The position numbers and the translations under genes were made by a program. This document shows, piece after piece, positions 1 through 9,944 of a stretch of 64,000 nucleotides of DNA. Position 1 is the first letter of the stretch; the number at the start of each line of letters is the position of its first letter. Source of the stretch: Yeosuana sp043876835 (GTDB lineage Bacteria; Bacteroidota; Bacteroidia; Flavobacteriales; Flavobacteriaceae); the NCBI RefSeq assembly GCF_043876835.1, contig NZ_JBAWJZ010000003.1, forward strand, positions 372,001 to 436,000, written 5' to 3'. Below the pieces are notes generated by a model. The model saw nothing but the letters and a program-made list of their open reading frames with translations. It did no database searches and had not been told where the DNA came from.

Positions 1-1179
1 CGCTTCCAACAAGGAATTAGATGCTAACCTATTAGCGCCATGCAATCCTGTTCTAGAACATTCACCACATGCAAACAAATTTGATATGGATGTTTTTCCG
101 TCCTTATCCACAACAATTCCTCCACATAAATAATGCGATGCTGGCACAACAGGTATCCAATCTTTTTCTATATCTATATGATGCTCAAGACATTTCTCGT
201 AAATATTTGGGAAATGGTTTTTAAAGGCTTTTATGTCTAAATGTGTACAATCTAAAAACACATGAGAATCTCCTGTTTTTTTAAGTTGGTCATCAATACT
301 TTGCGACACAATATCTCTTGATGCTAATTCAGCTCTTTTATCATAATCAGGCATAAAACGATACCCTTCTTTATTTCTTAAATAAGCTCCAAAACCTCTA
401 ACAGCTTCAGAAATTAAAAAAGATGACTCTCCTTTTTCTTCATATAATGCCGTGGGATGAAACTGGATAAATTCCATATCCTTAATTTTTGCCTTGGCTC
501 TGTATGCCATGGCAACTCCATCGCCAGTTGCGATAATAGGATTTGTTGTATGGCCGTAAACACATCCAATACCTCCTGAAGCCAATAAAGTATTGTCAGC
601 TTTAACAGTATAAACATGACCTGTTTTTTGATCTAAAACATAAGCGCCAAAACAGGATAACTCTTTGTCTTCAATCTGCTTTACTTGATGTTTAGTGATT
701 AAATCTATAGCAAAATGATTAGGTAAAATAGTGATGTTTTTTAACTGGTGAACTCGTTTTAACAAGGCTCTCTCTATTTCGTACCCGGTTATATCTTTAT
801 GATGAACTACTCTATACTCTGAATGACCACCTTCTTTACCTAAATCTAAATTCCCACTTGGGTTTAAATCAAAATTAGTCCCCCAAAGTATGAGCTCTTC
901 CAGTCTTTTTGGCCCTTCTTTAATAACCATTTCAACAACACTCTCGTCACATAAACCATCGCCGGCAATTAAAGTGTCTTCAATGTGTTTTTTAAAAGAG
1001 TCCGTTTCACTATCTAAAACTACTGCAACGCCTCCTTGGGCATATTTAGTGTTAGATTCCTCTTCATCAGACTTGGTAACTATAACAACATTTCTATCAG
1101 GAAATTTTTCTGCTATTTTAATTGAAAAAGTTAATCCTGCAACTCCTGAACCAATAACCAAATAATTTGTTGAAATCAT
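1..1179 (-). CDS. nadB: L-aspartate oxidase, 3' end cut by window edge
   Basis: This gene makes iminoaspartate from L-aspartate with FAD, the first step of de novo NAD synthesis; NadA then uses the product. The reading frame is open from an ATG at 1177-1179 to the window edge, giving about 393 of the usual ~530 residues. The N-terminus has the dinucleotide-binding motif GSGVAG. Further in are the flavoprotein stretches TKYAQGG, SEAVRG, IQFHPTALY and, near the edge, SHYLCGG and GLHGANRLASNSLLEA, all typical of NadB and the succinate dehydrogenase flavoprotein family. It starts 2 bases after the nadA stop, so the two are one operon read leftward. The C-terminal part is not visible. The call is secure. 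Confidence 0.96.
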   Translation of the reverse strand, partial: MISTNYLVIGSGVAGLTFSIKIAEKFPDRNVVIVTKSDEEESNTKYAQGGVAVVLDSETDSFKKHIEDTLIAGDGLCDESVVEMVIKEGPKRLEELILWGTNFDLNPSGNLDLGKEGGHSEYRVVHHKDITGYEIERALLKRVHQLKNITILPNHFAIDLITKHQVKQIEDKELSCFGAYVLDQKTGHVYTVKADNTLLASGGIGCVYGHTTNPIIATGDGVAMAYRAKAKIKDMEFIQFHPTALYEEKGESSFLISEAVRGFGAYLRNKEGYRFMPDYDKRAELASRDIVSQSIDDQLKKTGDSHVFLDCTHLDIKAFKNHFPNIYEKCLEHHIDIEKDWIPVVPASHYLCGGIVVDKDGKTSISNLFACGECSRTGLHGANRLASNSLLEA

Positions 1180-1181
1180 AA

Positions 1182-2108
1182 TTATTTCGATAATTCTAAC
1201 ATGCGTTCAATTGGCAATAATGCCTTTTTTCTAATAGGTTCAGGAACTTCAATTTGCGGAGATTCATTCAATAAGCAATCATATAATTTTTGCATGGTAT
1301 TTACTTTCATATAAGCACATTCGCTGCAAGCGCATGTATTATCTTCTTGTGCTGGCGCCGGAATAAGCTCTGTATTCGGAACTTCTTGTTGCATCTTATG
1401 TAAAATTCCGGCTTCTGTTGCTACAATAAATTTTTCTTGAGAATGGTTTTTTACATAGTTTATCATTCCTGCAGTTGAACCAATATAGGTTGCTGTGTTT
1501 AGAATATGCTCTTCAGACTCTGGATGTGCAATAATTTTGTGTTCAGGATATTTTTTATGAAGTTCGATTAACTTATCTATGGAAAATGCTTCATGTACAA
1601 CGCAGCTACCATCCCAAAGCACCAAATCTCTTCCTGTCTTTTTCATAATATACTTTCCAAGATTTTTGTCAGGTGCAAAAATAATAGGCACCTCTTTTGG
1701 CACAGATTCAACAATTTTCAATGCATTTGATGATGTACAAACGATATCACTTAACGCTTTAATTTCTGCCGAACAATTAACATAAGTTATCACTACATGA
1801 TTGGGATGTTGTTTTATGAATTCCGAAAAAGCTTCTGGTGGACAAGAATCCGCTAATGAACAACCCGCATTTAAATCGGGTAAAACCACAATTTTTTCAG
1901 GGTTTAATATTTTAGCGGTTTCTGCCATAAAATGAACTCCTGCAAACACAATAATATCGGCATCTGTTTCTGCTGCCTTTTGCGACAACTGTAGGCTATC
2001 GCCAACATAATCTGCTATATCTTGAATGTCTGCAGTTTGATAATAATGTGCAAGAATGACTGCGTTCTTTTCTTTTTTAAGCTGTAAAATTTTTTCTTTT
2101 AAATGCAT
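1182..2108 (-). CDS. nadA: Quinolinate synthase A
   Basis: NadA condenses iminoaspartate with dihydroxyacetone phosphate to quinolinate using a [4Fe-4S] cluster. The 308 residues match the usual length. Visible family motifs are AHYYQ near the N-terminus, GDSLQLS, FAGVHFMAETAKIL, the cysteine-containing stretches NAGCSLADSCP and YVNCSAEIKA, HPE around the middle and CACSECAYM near the C-terminus. The cluster ligands are expected among these conserved cysteines. It is the first gene of a nadA-nadB operon, with nadB following at once. The only divergent neighbour is an Rrf2 regulator 117 bases away, so regulation by that protein is possible but unproven. Confidence 0.97.
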   Translation of the reverse strand: MHLKEKILQLKKEKNAVILAHYYQTADIQDIADYVGDSLQLSQKAAETDADIIVFAGVHFMAETAKILNPEKIVVLPDLNAGCSLADSCPPEAFSEFIKQHPNHVVITYVNCSAEIKALSDIVCTSSNALKIVESVPKEVPIIFAPDKNLGKYIMKKTGRDLVLWDGSCVVHEAFSIDKLIELHKKYPEHKIIAHPESEEHILNTATYIGSTAGMINYVKNHSQEKFIVATEAGILHKMQQEVPNTELIPAPAQEDNTCACSECAYMKVNTMQKLYDCLLNESPQIEVPEPIRKKALLPIERMLELSK

Positions 2109-2225
2109 TCTTTTTATAGTTTGTATTCTACAAATAGATTTAAATCAATTTAACTACAAATATCATAATTAAAATTTTATTGAAGATTAAAACATCTTTT
2201 TTTATTAAGTTTGAAAAAAACATCT

Positions 2226-2672
2226 ATGTTATCAAACGCTTGTAAGTATGCCATACGTGCCATTTTGTATTTAGCTATACAAACTGATGAAACCATTAAA
2301 ATAGGTGTTAAAAAAATTGCCGATGACCTAGAAACACCTCAGCCTTTTTTAGCAAAATTATTACAACAACTTAATAAAGGACATTTGGTTTCTTCAACAA
2401 AAGGACCAAATGGCGGCTTTTATTTATCAAAAAATGATAAAGAAAATTCCGTTTGGGATATTGTAAAAATAATTGATGGTACTACTAAATTTGATGATTG
2501 TTTCTTGGGATTATCAAAATGCAGTGACGAAAATCCTTGTCCTATTCATTTTTTAGTTTCACCTTTTAAAGAAAAACTATTAAATAATTTTAGAGATAAA
2601 ACTATTTCACAATATGTTTTTGAAATTAAACAAACCGGAAAAGTTTTATCTCTAAAAGATTTTGAAATTTAA
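2226..2672 (+). CDS. Rrf2/IscR-family transcriptional regulator
   Basis: This is a winged-helix DNA-binding protein of the Rrf2 family (IscR, NsrR, RirA relatives), which usually sense Fe-S status, nitric oxide or redox. The start ATG at 2226 gives the classic opening MLSNACKYAIRAILYLA; an in-frame TTG 15 bases upstream is also open but less likely. The C-terminal half carries three cysteines, C-x6-C-x5-C (CFLGLSKCSDENPC), the spacing expected for an Fe-S cluster site. It is divergent from nadA and converges tail to tail, with a 4-base overlap, on the unknown gene of the nrdGD operon. Its targets cannot be read from the sequence. Fe-S enzymes on both sides (NadA, NrdG) make it a plausible local regulator. 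Confidence 0.9.
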   Translation: MLSNACKYAIRAILYLAIQTDETIKIGVKKIADDLETPQPFLAKLLQQLNKGHLVSSTKGPNGGFYLSKNDKENSVWDIVKIIDGTTKFDDCFLGLSKCSDENPCPIHFLVSPFKEKLLNNFRDKTISQYVFEIKQTGKVLSLKDFEI

Positions 2673-4501
2673 CTTGCAACAGCTATTGGCGATAGGCTTT
2701 CAATTTCTAAACCAATGTTTTGTAAGGTTTCCACACTCTTTTCAAGTTCTTTTAAAACTGACAGTTTAATATCTTCAAAAGTATTTGTAATGTTAGAGAA
2801 CATTTTTTGATAGTACAAAATACCTTCTTTCATATTGTTAGTAAAAGTTAAAAGGTATTTTTCTTCTTTTTTATTCATGCTTTTTTTAACCTCATCTAAC
2901 TTATTCTTCAAGTAGTCAATATATATATGAAGTTCTTTAATAAACATATTTGGTCTATCTGTTCTCGTTATCATATTGTCTCTTCCATAAATATGATCGG
3001 TCATATTTTTTAGACTCATTATTTTAGAATAGTAGGCCATGTTTGGTCCTGGGCAAATTGAAACTCCAGTTCCTTCAACTTTAGTATCTAAATTATAAGC
3101 CAATAATGCTGATGTACCTAAACCAACACAAGTACAAGTTTTCTCAGTGATTTTATTTAACTTCTCTTGATAATCTTCTTTTGTTAATTGTTGATTATCT
3201 AGTTCTTTTATTTTTAAATATTGGTATTCCCTTGAAGCAGTACAAATACCTGTTTCTTTAAACTCTTTGTTTAAGGAAACAAACTTTTTAGGGCAAGAAC
3301 TTCCTGGTCTTCCCTTAGCAATAAATGCTTCTTTTTCTAAATCTTTTGTGTTTGCTCTAAGATTATTAAATGGAACACCTAATGGCGAAATATCGCTTAA
3401 ATACAAGTCTTCTTCTTTAGCTTCAACTAATTGGTTTAATGTTTTTTCATCAACAGTTGTTGCTTCTGGAACCAATAAAAATGGTGTTCCCCATCCTATG
3501 GAATCTAATTGGTAATGGTCTAACAAAAACTCGTGTTCTTCTTCTGTACCAACACCACCTTGAGCAGAAATTTTTAATTCTAATGAGTGTTTTGAAAATA
3601 GGCGCCCTTGGTTTTCCAATTCCTGATTTAAAATATCCTGAATAGTTTCTCTTAACTCTTCTCTCTTTTCTTTAAACTCCTGTAAAACCGGTCCTAAAAG
3701 ATACCCATCTGTTGCAAAAGCATGCCCACCACAATTAAGTCCAGATTCAATTCTATATTCTGAAACCCATAATCCTTTTTTTGCTAAAAATTTTCCTTGA
3801 ATTAAAGCTGATCTATAATCGCTTACTTTTAAAATTATTTTCTTGTTAAATTCTCCTGATTCATTTGGATAAAAATCATCAAACTGGCCAATATAGGCAT
3901 ACAATCTAGGATTCATGCCAGCAGAAAGTATGACAGAAGATTTTAAATTACTTTGAGCAAAGCCTCTAAGTGCTGCATGGGCATCATTATACTCTACAGG
4001 CAATTTTATGTTTTTTCTGTAATTGTCTTTATCAACCTTGGTCATAATGTTAACATCTATACTTCCCATGGTTAAATTTTTGCTTGCCCAATTTTTGATT
4101 TCAGCAATATTAAATCCGTTTTCAGTTAGTTTCTTAAATTCTAATTTTAAAGTAGAACTATCTGGAAGCATTGATATATATTTTTTAATCTCGTCGCTTT
4201 TCTCAATGGAAACGTTTTTTAATGCCTGGAAGTTTTTTTCGGCCAAATCGCTTATTAAGTTTAAATACGATGTGATTCTCTTAGCTCTGAAATCTTCTAT
4301 TTTATCAGTAATCTCTTTGTATGGAATTTCAAATTTCTCACTGTACATTTTTCTGAGTTTCTCTAATAGAATATCGTCAACTAAAGAAATCACCGAATCT
4401 ATACCATACTGAGCAACCTTTAATGGAGTGTCTATAGTGAATCCAATGCCCATAACCGGTATGTGAAATGAATGTGTGTTTTTCATAAGATTTGTTTTCA
4501 A
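2669..4501 (-). CDS. Conserved protein of unknown function, last gene of nrdG-nrdD operon
   Basis: I do not recognise a named family. The 610-residue protein has no signal peptide or membrane segment and is probably cytoplasmic. It opens with HSFHIPVMGIGFTIDTP. The central part has glycine-rich, enzyme-like stretches (NCGGHAFATDGYLLGP, SAQGGVGTEEEHEFLLDHY, GWGTPFLLVPEATTVD). Cysteines cluster in GSSCPKKF, GICTASREY, KTCTCVGLGTSA and SICPGPNMA, which could bind a metal or Fe-S cluster. The C-terminal ~100 residues look helical. It lies 87 bases after nrdD on the same strand, so it is probably co-transcribed with the anaerobic reductase. A role in anaerobic metabolism is inference from position only. 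Confidence 0.8.
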   Translation of the reverse strand: MKTNLMKNTHSFHIPVMGIGFTIDTPLKVAQYGIDSVISLVDDILLEKLRKMYSEKFEIPYKEITDKIEDFRAKRITSYLNLISDLAEKNFQALKNVSIEKSDEIKKYISMLPDSSTLKLEFKKLTENGFNIAEIKNWASKNLTMGSIDVNIMTKVDKDNYRKNIKLPVEYNDAHAALRGFAQSNLKSSVILSAGMNPRLYAYIGQFDDFYPNESGEFNKKIILKVSDYRSALIQGKFLAKKGLWVSEYRIESGLNCGGHAFATDGYLLGPVLQEFKEKREELRETIQDILNQELENQGRLFSKHSLELKISAQGGVGTEEEHEFLLDHYQLDSIGWGTPFLLVPEATTVDEKTLNQLVEAKEEDLYLSDISPLGVPFNNLRANTKDLEKEAFIAKGRPGSSCPKKFVSLNKEFKETGICTASREYQYLKIKELDNQQLTKEDYQEKLNKITEKTCTCVGLGTSALLAYNLDTKVEGTGVSICPGPNMAYYSKIMSLKNMTDHIYGRDNMITRTDRPNMFIKELHIYIDYLKNKLDEVKKSMNKKEEKYLLTFTNNMKEGILYYQKMFSNITNTFEDIKLSVLKELEKSVETLQNIGLEIESLSPIAVAS

Positions 4502-4588
4502 TAAGTAAATCGGTAAAGGTATCTTGTCTAAACCTCATGAAACATGACATTCATCATATAATTAAGTTAAAATTAGATATCCAACAAA

Positions 4589-6457
4589 TTATTTGAAGAT
4601 AACCTCTTGTTGTTTTTCTTGCTGTTGTTCTATAAATTTATTGAGTGTATTTACACGAGCATTTGGCAATTTGCTTGATGGTTCATCAAAATGATAATAT
4701 CTTAATTGATGTTCTTGCTGTCTTCCAGAACTAAAACTTGAAACTCTTTTTAAGTACCCTATAACACGTGTTGCGTGGTCAACATCTGTAGAACCACAGG
4801 TAGTACACACATAGTTGGTCTTTTTGTCAATTGCATTACAGTCGTTACAAATAGTAATCTTAATGTTAAAACAAAAATAATTGCATCCTGCAGCTGCTGT
4901 TGCATGAATAAGTTTAATAAACCCATCTTTGTTTGGAGCTTCTTCCAAATTTAGATGAAGTGCCGAACCACCATCAAGATATTTTATGATTTCCTTACCA
5001 TGCAATATAATTTTATCAAGTGTATTGGTTTGCTGGTCTTCAACTTTATAAAAATAGGAGTTATAGCAATCTCTTGGAACAAATAATCCATCTGCTTTAT
5101 CCCATTTAGCATTTTTTACTCCTAGGTTTTCAGCAGGAACAAATTCGGTATTAAACATATAACCATATGTTTTTTTGGCAAGTTTGTTTTCATCATAAAT
5201 GACTTTTAAATGAGAATTGACAAACTTTTTATATTCTGTATTGTTACCAACACTTATCCCTTGACTTTCTGCAGCTTCAACCATTCCATTAATTCCAATG
5301 GTTAAAAACTGTTTGTCCAGAGTAATAAATCCTGCTTTATAAACTGGTAATAGTCCAGCTATTTCATATTCTTCAATAAGCTTTCTATAGGCTACTTGAT
5401 ATTTTTGGATTTTTTGAACTTCTTCTACTATATTGGCTCCTTTTTGTACCAAACGATTCATGTTTAACGTAATCACGTTTATTGAACCTGTGGCAACACC
5501 ACCTGCACCTAATGAGTAACTAAATGTGTTATCGCTTATTTCATTTCTTAATCTGCAACATGAAGCCAAACTATCTGCACTTTCAGATTGATAAATGAAG
5601 AATGAATTACCTTCACTTAATTCTTGAGCACACATATTGGTAAAATCTACATCAACAGGTTTCCCGTTTTTAACCAACATAGCTGCAGTTACAACTGGAA
5701 ATGTTAGAATGGCTTTATTGCGTTCGCCATTAAACCATTTCATAAAATAAGCCTGTAATTTTTTTAAGCTTTCCCACTTTGGTTTTTTCATTTCTGGAAA
5801 TACAAAATCTCCAAACATACTGTTAAAATAAGCTTCGTCATACAATGAAATATTCCAAAATACGGATTGGTATCCTCTTGCCGCTGCTGGCTGATTTACG
5901 GCATATACTACATGTTGTAAATGATTTGCAATAACTTTTTCATGGGTTTCTAAATAGTTATCCCCATAATCATTGGATGCAAAATGATCAAAATACATTA
6001 AAAATTCAACGGTTGCTAAAGCACCTGCAAATTGAGAACTTACCGCAAAAACCAAATTAACAAATTCACCACAAAAGCTTTCGAGGTGCTTAGGAGCTCT
6101 ACTTTCGCCTCCAATTTTTGTGAGCCCTTCAAACAAAAAAGGATACATACTAATAGAAGCACAATACGGTTTTAAAGAAGTTTCGTCATGAATATAAATT
6201 TCATGTGATTCAATCTGTCTTATATATTCATTGGCAATATTCTCTCCAAAAAGGGAAGCAATTTTGCGTTTTACTAAAGCCCTATTAACCTGAATATTGA
6301 TGTCCTTATTTAATTCTGCTTCCATGGTTGCAATATTTTTTGAAGTCACGTTAGCATTGGCATCAACTTTAGATCCATCAGCCGCATTTGCTGAATGGAT
6401 ATACTGGTCAATAAAATCTATTTTTTGATTTACCTGGGTGTTAGTAAGCCTTATCAT
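4589..6457 (-). CDS. nrdD: Anaerobic ribonucleoside-triphosphate reductase, class III, without ATP-cone
   Basis: The glycyl-radical enzyme reduces ribonucleoside triphosphates to deoxy forms without oxygen. At 622 residues it is shorter than the E. coli protein (about 710). No N-terminal ATP-cone is apparent: the start goes directly into the body of the enzyme. The active-site region is visible as SCCRLRNE. The zinc site is two CxxC pairs (CNDC and CTTC) near the C-terminus. The glycyl-radical loop is RVIGYLKRVSSFSSGRQ. The gene starts 3 bases after nrdG, which encodes its activase. Absence of the cone would remove the usual dATP allosteric shut-off, or move it elsewhere. Confidence 0.95.
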   Translation of the reverse strand: MIRLTNTQVNQKIDFIDQYIHSANAADGSKVDANANVTSKNIATMEAELNKDINIQVNRALVKRKIASLFGENIANEYIRQIESHEIYIHDETSLKPYCASISMYPFLFEGLTKIGGESRAPKHLESFCGEFVNLVFAVSSQFAGALATVEFLMYFDHFASNDYGDNYLETHEKVIANHLQHVVYAVNQPAAARGYQSVFWNISLYDEAYFNSMFGDFVFPEMKKPKWESLKKLQAYFMKWFNGERNKAILTFPVVTAAMLVKNGKPVDVDFTNMCAQELSEGNSFFIYQSESADSLASCCRLRNEISDNTFSYSLGAGGVATGSINVITLNMNRLVQKGANIVEEVQKIQKYQVAYRKLIEEYEIAGLLPVYKAGFITLDKQFLTIGINGMVEAAESQGISVGNNTEYKKFVNSHLKVIYDENKLAKKTYGYMFNTEFVPAENLGVKNAKWDKADGLFVPRDCYNSYFYKVEDQQTNTLDKIILHGKEIIKYLDGGSALHLNLEEAPNKDGFIKLIHATAAAGCNYFCFNIKITICNDCNAIDKKTNYVCTTCGSTDVDHATRVIGYLKRVSSFSSGRQQEHQLRYYHFDEPSSKLPNARVNTLNKFIEQQQEKQQEVIFK

Positions 6458-6460
6458 GTT

Positions 6461-6910
6461 TTAGTTTTTGATGAATAATTTGTTTTTAATTGTATTTGAT
6501 TTTAGTTCAATGAATTTTTGATTTGTATTCTTACTGCCTAATCCTCCTAAAGAAGCATCCCATTTACCTGTCTTTAACCAATCGAGATGACTAAGTATAT
6601 TTTTAGAAACATTATCTTGCCCTGTATACAAACACGTTTTATATAGATTTTTCTTTGCCAGTTTTAACATGGTGACCAATTCTTCTTCGTGCCATTCTCC
6701 ACCCATAAAGAGTACACAAGTTGCAAAGTCATCATATTGTTTTAATATTTTTTCAAATTTCTCAACAGTAAGAATCAAGCCGTTATCTTCATTCCATAAA
6801 TATGGCGAATGACATCCTTCACATTTTAAAGGGCATCCACATATAGAAAAGCATAAGCTAATTTCTCCTGGAACTTCTTGAAATACGACTTGGAAATCGT
6901 AATAATTCAT
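6461..6910 (-). CDS. nrdG: Anaerobic ribonucleotide reductase activating protein (radical SAM)
   Basis: NrdG cleaves S-adenosylmethionine to place the glycyl radical on NrdD. The 149-residue size fits the family. The radical SAM motif CX3CX2C is visible as CPLKCEGC within SICGCPLKCEGCHSPYLW, followed by the glycine-rich MGGEW segment. It is the first gene of an operon read leftward, nrdG-nrdD-unknown, and faces the divergent ppc gene across 385 bases. Having the activase before the reductase is common in Bacteroidota. Confidence 0.94.
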   Translation of the reverse strand: MNYYDFQVVFQEVPGEISLCFSICGCPLKCEGCHSPYLWNEDNGLILTVEKFEKILKQYDDFATCVLFMGGEWHEEELVTMLKLAKKNLYKTCLYTGQDNVSKNILSHLDWLKTGKWDASLGGLGSKNTNQKFIELKSNTIKNKLFIKN

Positions 6911-7295
6911 TTACAAATAATTTTATAGGATTAAAAGGTCTTTTTATGATTTATAAAAATAAAGACTATTTTAACATATAAAAGACTAGGCAAAATGAGT
7001 TATTAAACATGTTATTAACAATTCTATAATTTACTTGTTATGAGATAAATATGCAATTTATTTTTAGAATTTAAGAAAAAACCATTTTAATTTTTTTGTT
7101 CAATATTTATAAATGAATAATCTATAAAAGACATATTTCAGAACCTCATTAAAAGATATTAATTAACTGCCCTATTTTTTTAATTATTCATAATTAGAAT
7201 TCACAATCTTATAAAAATCAATAAAATTTAATAGTTGAAGCATTGATTAATATAAGCTTCATTACTTTTACACATAATTATATTAGAAAGATACT
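6911..7295. other. Intergenic region between divergent nrdG and ppc
   Basis: This 385-base, very AT-rich stretch must hold both the leftward nrdG promoter and the rightward ppc promoter. I see no open frame of note, no strong hairpin and no clear FNR-type TTGA-N6-TCAA palindrome. No single promoter box is convincing enough to call. Confidence 0.4.
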
Positions 7296-9884
7296 ATGTC
7301 TGTAGAACCAAAATTATCACGTTTCAAACAAAATGTTTTGTCAAAATATCAAATTTACAACAGTATATTTATGACATTACCTTTTGACGCCATTACTAAA
7401 ACCGGTGTTTTGCTTCCTTTATTCCATGAAACTTGTAAAAAAGGATTTGCAAATGGTGATGATCCAACAACCATTGTTGATACTTTTTTTAACAAATATC
7501 AAGGTAGGAGAACTAAAGAAAGTCAGATAAATTTATTGTTTCGCTTTATACAATATATAGAACGTCAAGTGGTACTATTTGATGCGGTTGAAGATGCCGC
7601 TTTTCCTATAGTAAATAATATGGAAGGTATTGGAACGCTTAGAAACCTTAAAGAATCTGCAGTTTCAGAAAACAGACTTGAAGAGTTAAAAAATTATCTT
7701 GATGAGTTTAAAGTACGTATTGTTTTAACAGCACATCCAACACAGTTTTATCCTGGTTCTGTTTTAGGTATTATTACAGATTTAACTGAAGCAATAAAAG
7801 AGAACAACTTAAAAGAGATTAATAATTTATTTGCCCAACTTGGTAAAACACCTTTCTTTAAGCACGAAAAACCAACACCTTATGACGAAGCTGTTAGTTT
7901 AATTTGGTATCTAGAAAATGTGTTTTACAAATCTTTTGGCGAAATTTACAATTACATACAACAAAACATTTATGATGATACAAGAAAACACAATGAGATC
8001 ATAAATATTGGTTTTTGGCCTGGAGGAGATCGCGATGGTAATCCTTTTGTAAAACCAGATACAACCATAAAAGTTGCTGAAAGACTAAAACAATCTATAC
8101 TGAAAAAATATTATGCCGATCTTAAAAATTTAAGACGCAAACTAACCTTTAGAGGCATTGAGGAGCGTATAGTGAAATTAGAAACTATTATGTATAATTT
8201 CAGTATAAATTTGAATACTCCCGAAAAAATAACTTCTAGAGAACTTATTCATGAATTGTTGGAAATTAGAAATGCCATTGTTAAAGAACATCAATCATTG
8301 TATGTTTCAGAAATAAATAATTTAATAAACAGAATTCGTCTATTTGGATATTATTTTGCGACTCTTGATATTAGGCAGGATAGCAGAATCCACCATTCAG
8401 TTTTTACAACCGTTATAGACTATTTGATAAAAACAGACCATCCTTCATTCCCAAAAAACTATCATGATTTATCTGAATCAGATCAAATCAACATTTTATC
8501 AAAAGTATCAGAAGCTAAAATAGAAATTGATGCCTTTGAAGATGAAATGGTTTACAATACCTTAAAAACCATTGAAGCCATTAAACAGATTCAGCTAACA
8601 AACGGTGAAAAAGGTGCTAACAGATATATTATAAGCAATAATCAAACAGCTTTAAATGTTATGCAGCTTTTTGCAATGCTAAAAATGGTTGCATTTAAAG
8701 ACGAATTAACCGTTGATGTTGTGCCGTTATTTGAAACCATTACCGATTTAGAAAATGCCCCAAAAGTTATGGAACAATTATATAAAAACCCTAAATATAT
8801 GGAGCATTTAAAAAACAGAGGGAACAAACAAACCATTATGCTAGGTTTTTCTGATGGCACAAAAGACGGAGGTTATTTAATGGCTAATTGGGGAATATAT
8901 ATAGCAAAAGAATTACTTACAGAAATATCAAGAAAGTACAATATTACAGCCATATTTTTTGATGGTCGCGGTGGACCACCAGCAAGAGGTGGAGGAAAAA
9001 CGCACCAGTTTTATGCGTCTTTAGGACCTAAAATTGAAGATAAAGAAGTACAACTTACTATTCAAGGGCAAACCATTAGTTCTAATTTTGGAACCCTGGA
9101 TTCATCTCAATACAATTTGGAACAATTGATAAGCTCTGGTATGTTTAACCGTATAGGAAAAGATAAACTTGCTATGTCTGATGAAGACCGAATTGTTATG
9201 AATGACTTAGCTGAGACCAGCTATCAGGCATATAAAGATTTTAAAGGACACCCAATGTTTATTCCCTATTTGGAGCGCATGAGTACTTTAAAGTATTATT
9301 CAAAAACAAATATTGGAAGCAGACCTTCAAAAAGATCTAACTCTGATAAATTAGTGTTTTCTGATTTAAGAGCCATTCCTTTTGTAGGCTCATGGAGTCA
9401 ATTAAAGCAAAATGTTCCTGGTTTCTTTGGAGTTGGTACCGCTTTAAAAGCCTATGAAGACAAAGGTGAGTTTTACAAAGTGGAAGCTTTATATAAAAAC
9501 TCTAAGTTCTTTAAAACGTTATTGGATAACAGTATGATGTCGTTAACTAAATCATTTTTTGATTTAACCCAATACATGTCTAAAGATGAGGAATTTGGAG
9601 CTTTTTGGAACATTATCCATGATGAATATCTAAATAGCAAACATTTACTTCTAAAGCTTTCTGGATATAAAGAATTAATGGAGAATGAACCATCTGGAAA
9701 AGCTTCTATTGATGTTAGAGAATCTATTGTTTTGCCTTTATTGACCATACAACAATATGCGCTTAAAAAAATTCAGGAATTAGAAAAAGCTGATGTAAAA
9801 GATGAAGAACAAATCAAAATTTTTGAAAAAATAGTGACGCGTTCTTTATTTGGTAATATTAATGCAAGTAGAAATTCGGCTTAA
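7296..9884 (+). CDS. ppc: Phosphoenolpyruvate carboxylase
   Basis: The enzyme carboxylates PEP to oxaloacetate, refilling the TCA cycle and supplying carbon for glutamate. The 862 residues match PEPC. Visible motifs are VLTAHPTQ (catalytic histidine), FWPGGDRDGNPFV, a glycine-rich loop FFDGRGGPPARGGGKTH (a variant of the classic FHGRGG-x-GRGG loop), QGQTISSNFGT, PFVGSWSQLKQNVPGFFGVG, and the C-terminal ASRNSA where many PEPCs end in RNTG. It is a single-gene unit ending in a strong hairpin shared with the convergent glnK gene. Its position beside the PII/Amt/GOGAT block fits a role in feeding ammonium assimilation, though that link is inferred. Confidence 0.96.
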   Translation: MSVEPKLSRFKQNVLSKYQIYNSIFMTLPFDAITKTGVLLPLFHETCKKGFANGDDPTTIVDTFFNKYQGRRTKESQINLLFRFIQYIERQVVLFDAVEDAAFPIVNNMEGIGTLRNLKESAVSENRLEELKNYLDEFKVRIVLTAHPTQFYPGSVLGIITDLTEAIKENNLKEINNLFAQLGKTPFFKHEKPTPYDEAVSLIWYLENVFYKSFGEIYNYIQQNIYDDTRKHNEIINIGFWPGGDRDGNPFVKPDTTIKVAERLKQSILKKYYADLKNLRRKLTFRGIEERIVKLETIMYNFSINLNTPEKITSRELIHELLEIRNAIVKEHQSLYVSEINNLINRIRLFGYYFATLDIRQDSRIHHSVFTTVIDYLIKTDHPSFPKNYHDLSESDQINILSKVSEAKIEIDAFEDEMVYNTLKTIEAIKQIQLTNGEKGANRYIISNNQTALNVMQLFAMLKMVAFKDELTVDVVPLFETITDLENAPKVMEQLYKNPKYMEHLKNRGNKQTIMLGFSDGTKDGGYLMANWGIYIAKELLTEISRKYNITAIFFDGRGGPPARGGGKTHQFYASLGPKIEDKEVQLTIQGQTISSNFGTLDSSQYNLEQLISSGMFNRIGKDKLAMSDEDRIVMNDLAETSYQAYKDFKGHPMFIPYLERMSTLKYYSKTNIGSRPSKRSNSDKLVFSDLRAIPFVGSWSQLKQNVPGFFGVGTALKAYEDKGEFYKVEALYKNSKFFKTLLDNSMMSLTKSFFDLTQYMSKDEEFGAFWNIIHDEYLNSKHLLLKLSGYKELMENEPSGKASIDVRESIVLPLLTIQQYALKKIQELEKADVKDEEQIKIFEKIVTRSLFGNINASRNSA

Positions 9885-9902
9885 TTCCGAATAATAGCTT
9901 AT

Positions 9903-9942
9903 AAAAGAAGAGCCTTACAAAATTTGTAAGGCTCTTCTTTTA
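9903..9942. terminator. Bidirectional terminator between ppc and glnK
   Basis: A near-perfect hairpin (arms built on GAAGAGCCTTAC and its complement) is flanked by A-run and T-run on opposite sides. It can stop transcripts from both ppc (+) and the PII gene at 9945-10283 (-). Confidence 0.9.
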
Positions 9943-9944
9943 TT

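Noticed and set aside
4023..4412. 129-codon plus-strand frame opposite the 610-residue gene
   Set aside because: Shadow of the real gene on the other strand, with no family resemblance.
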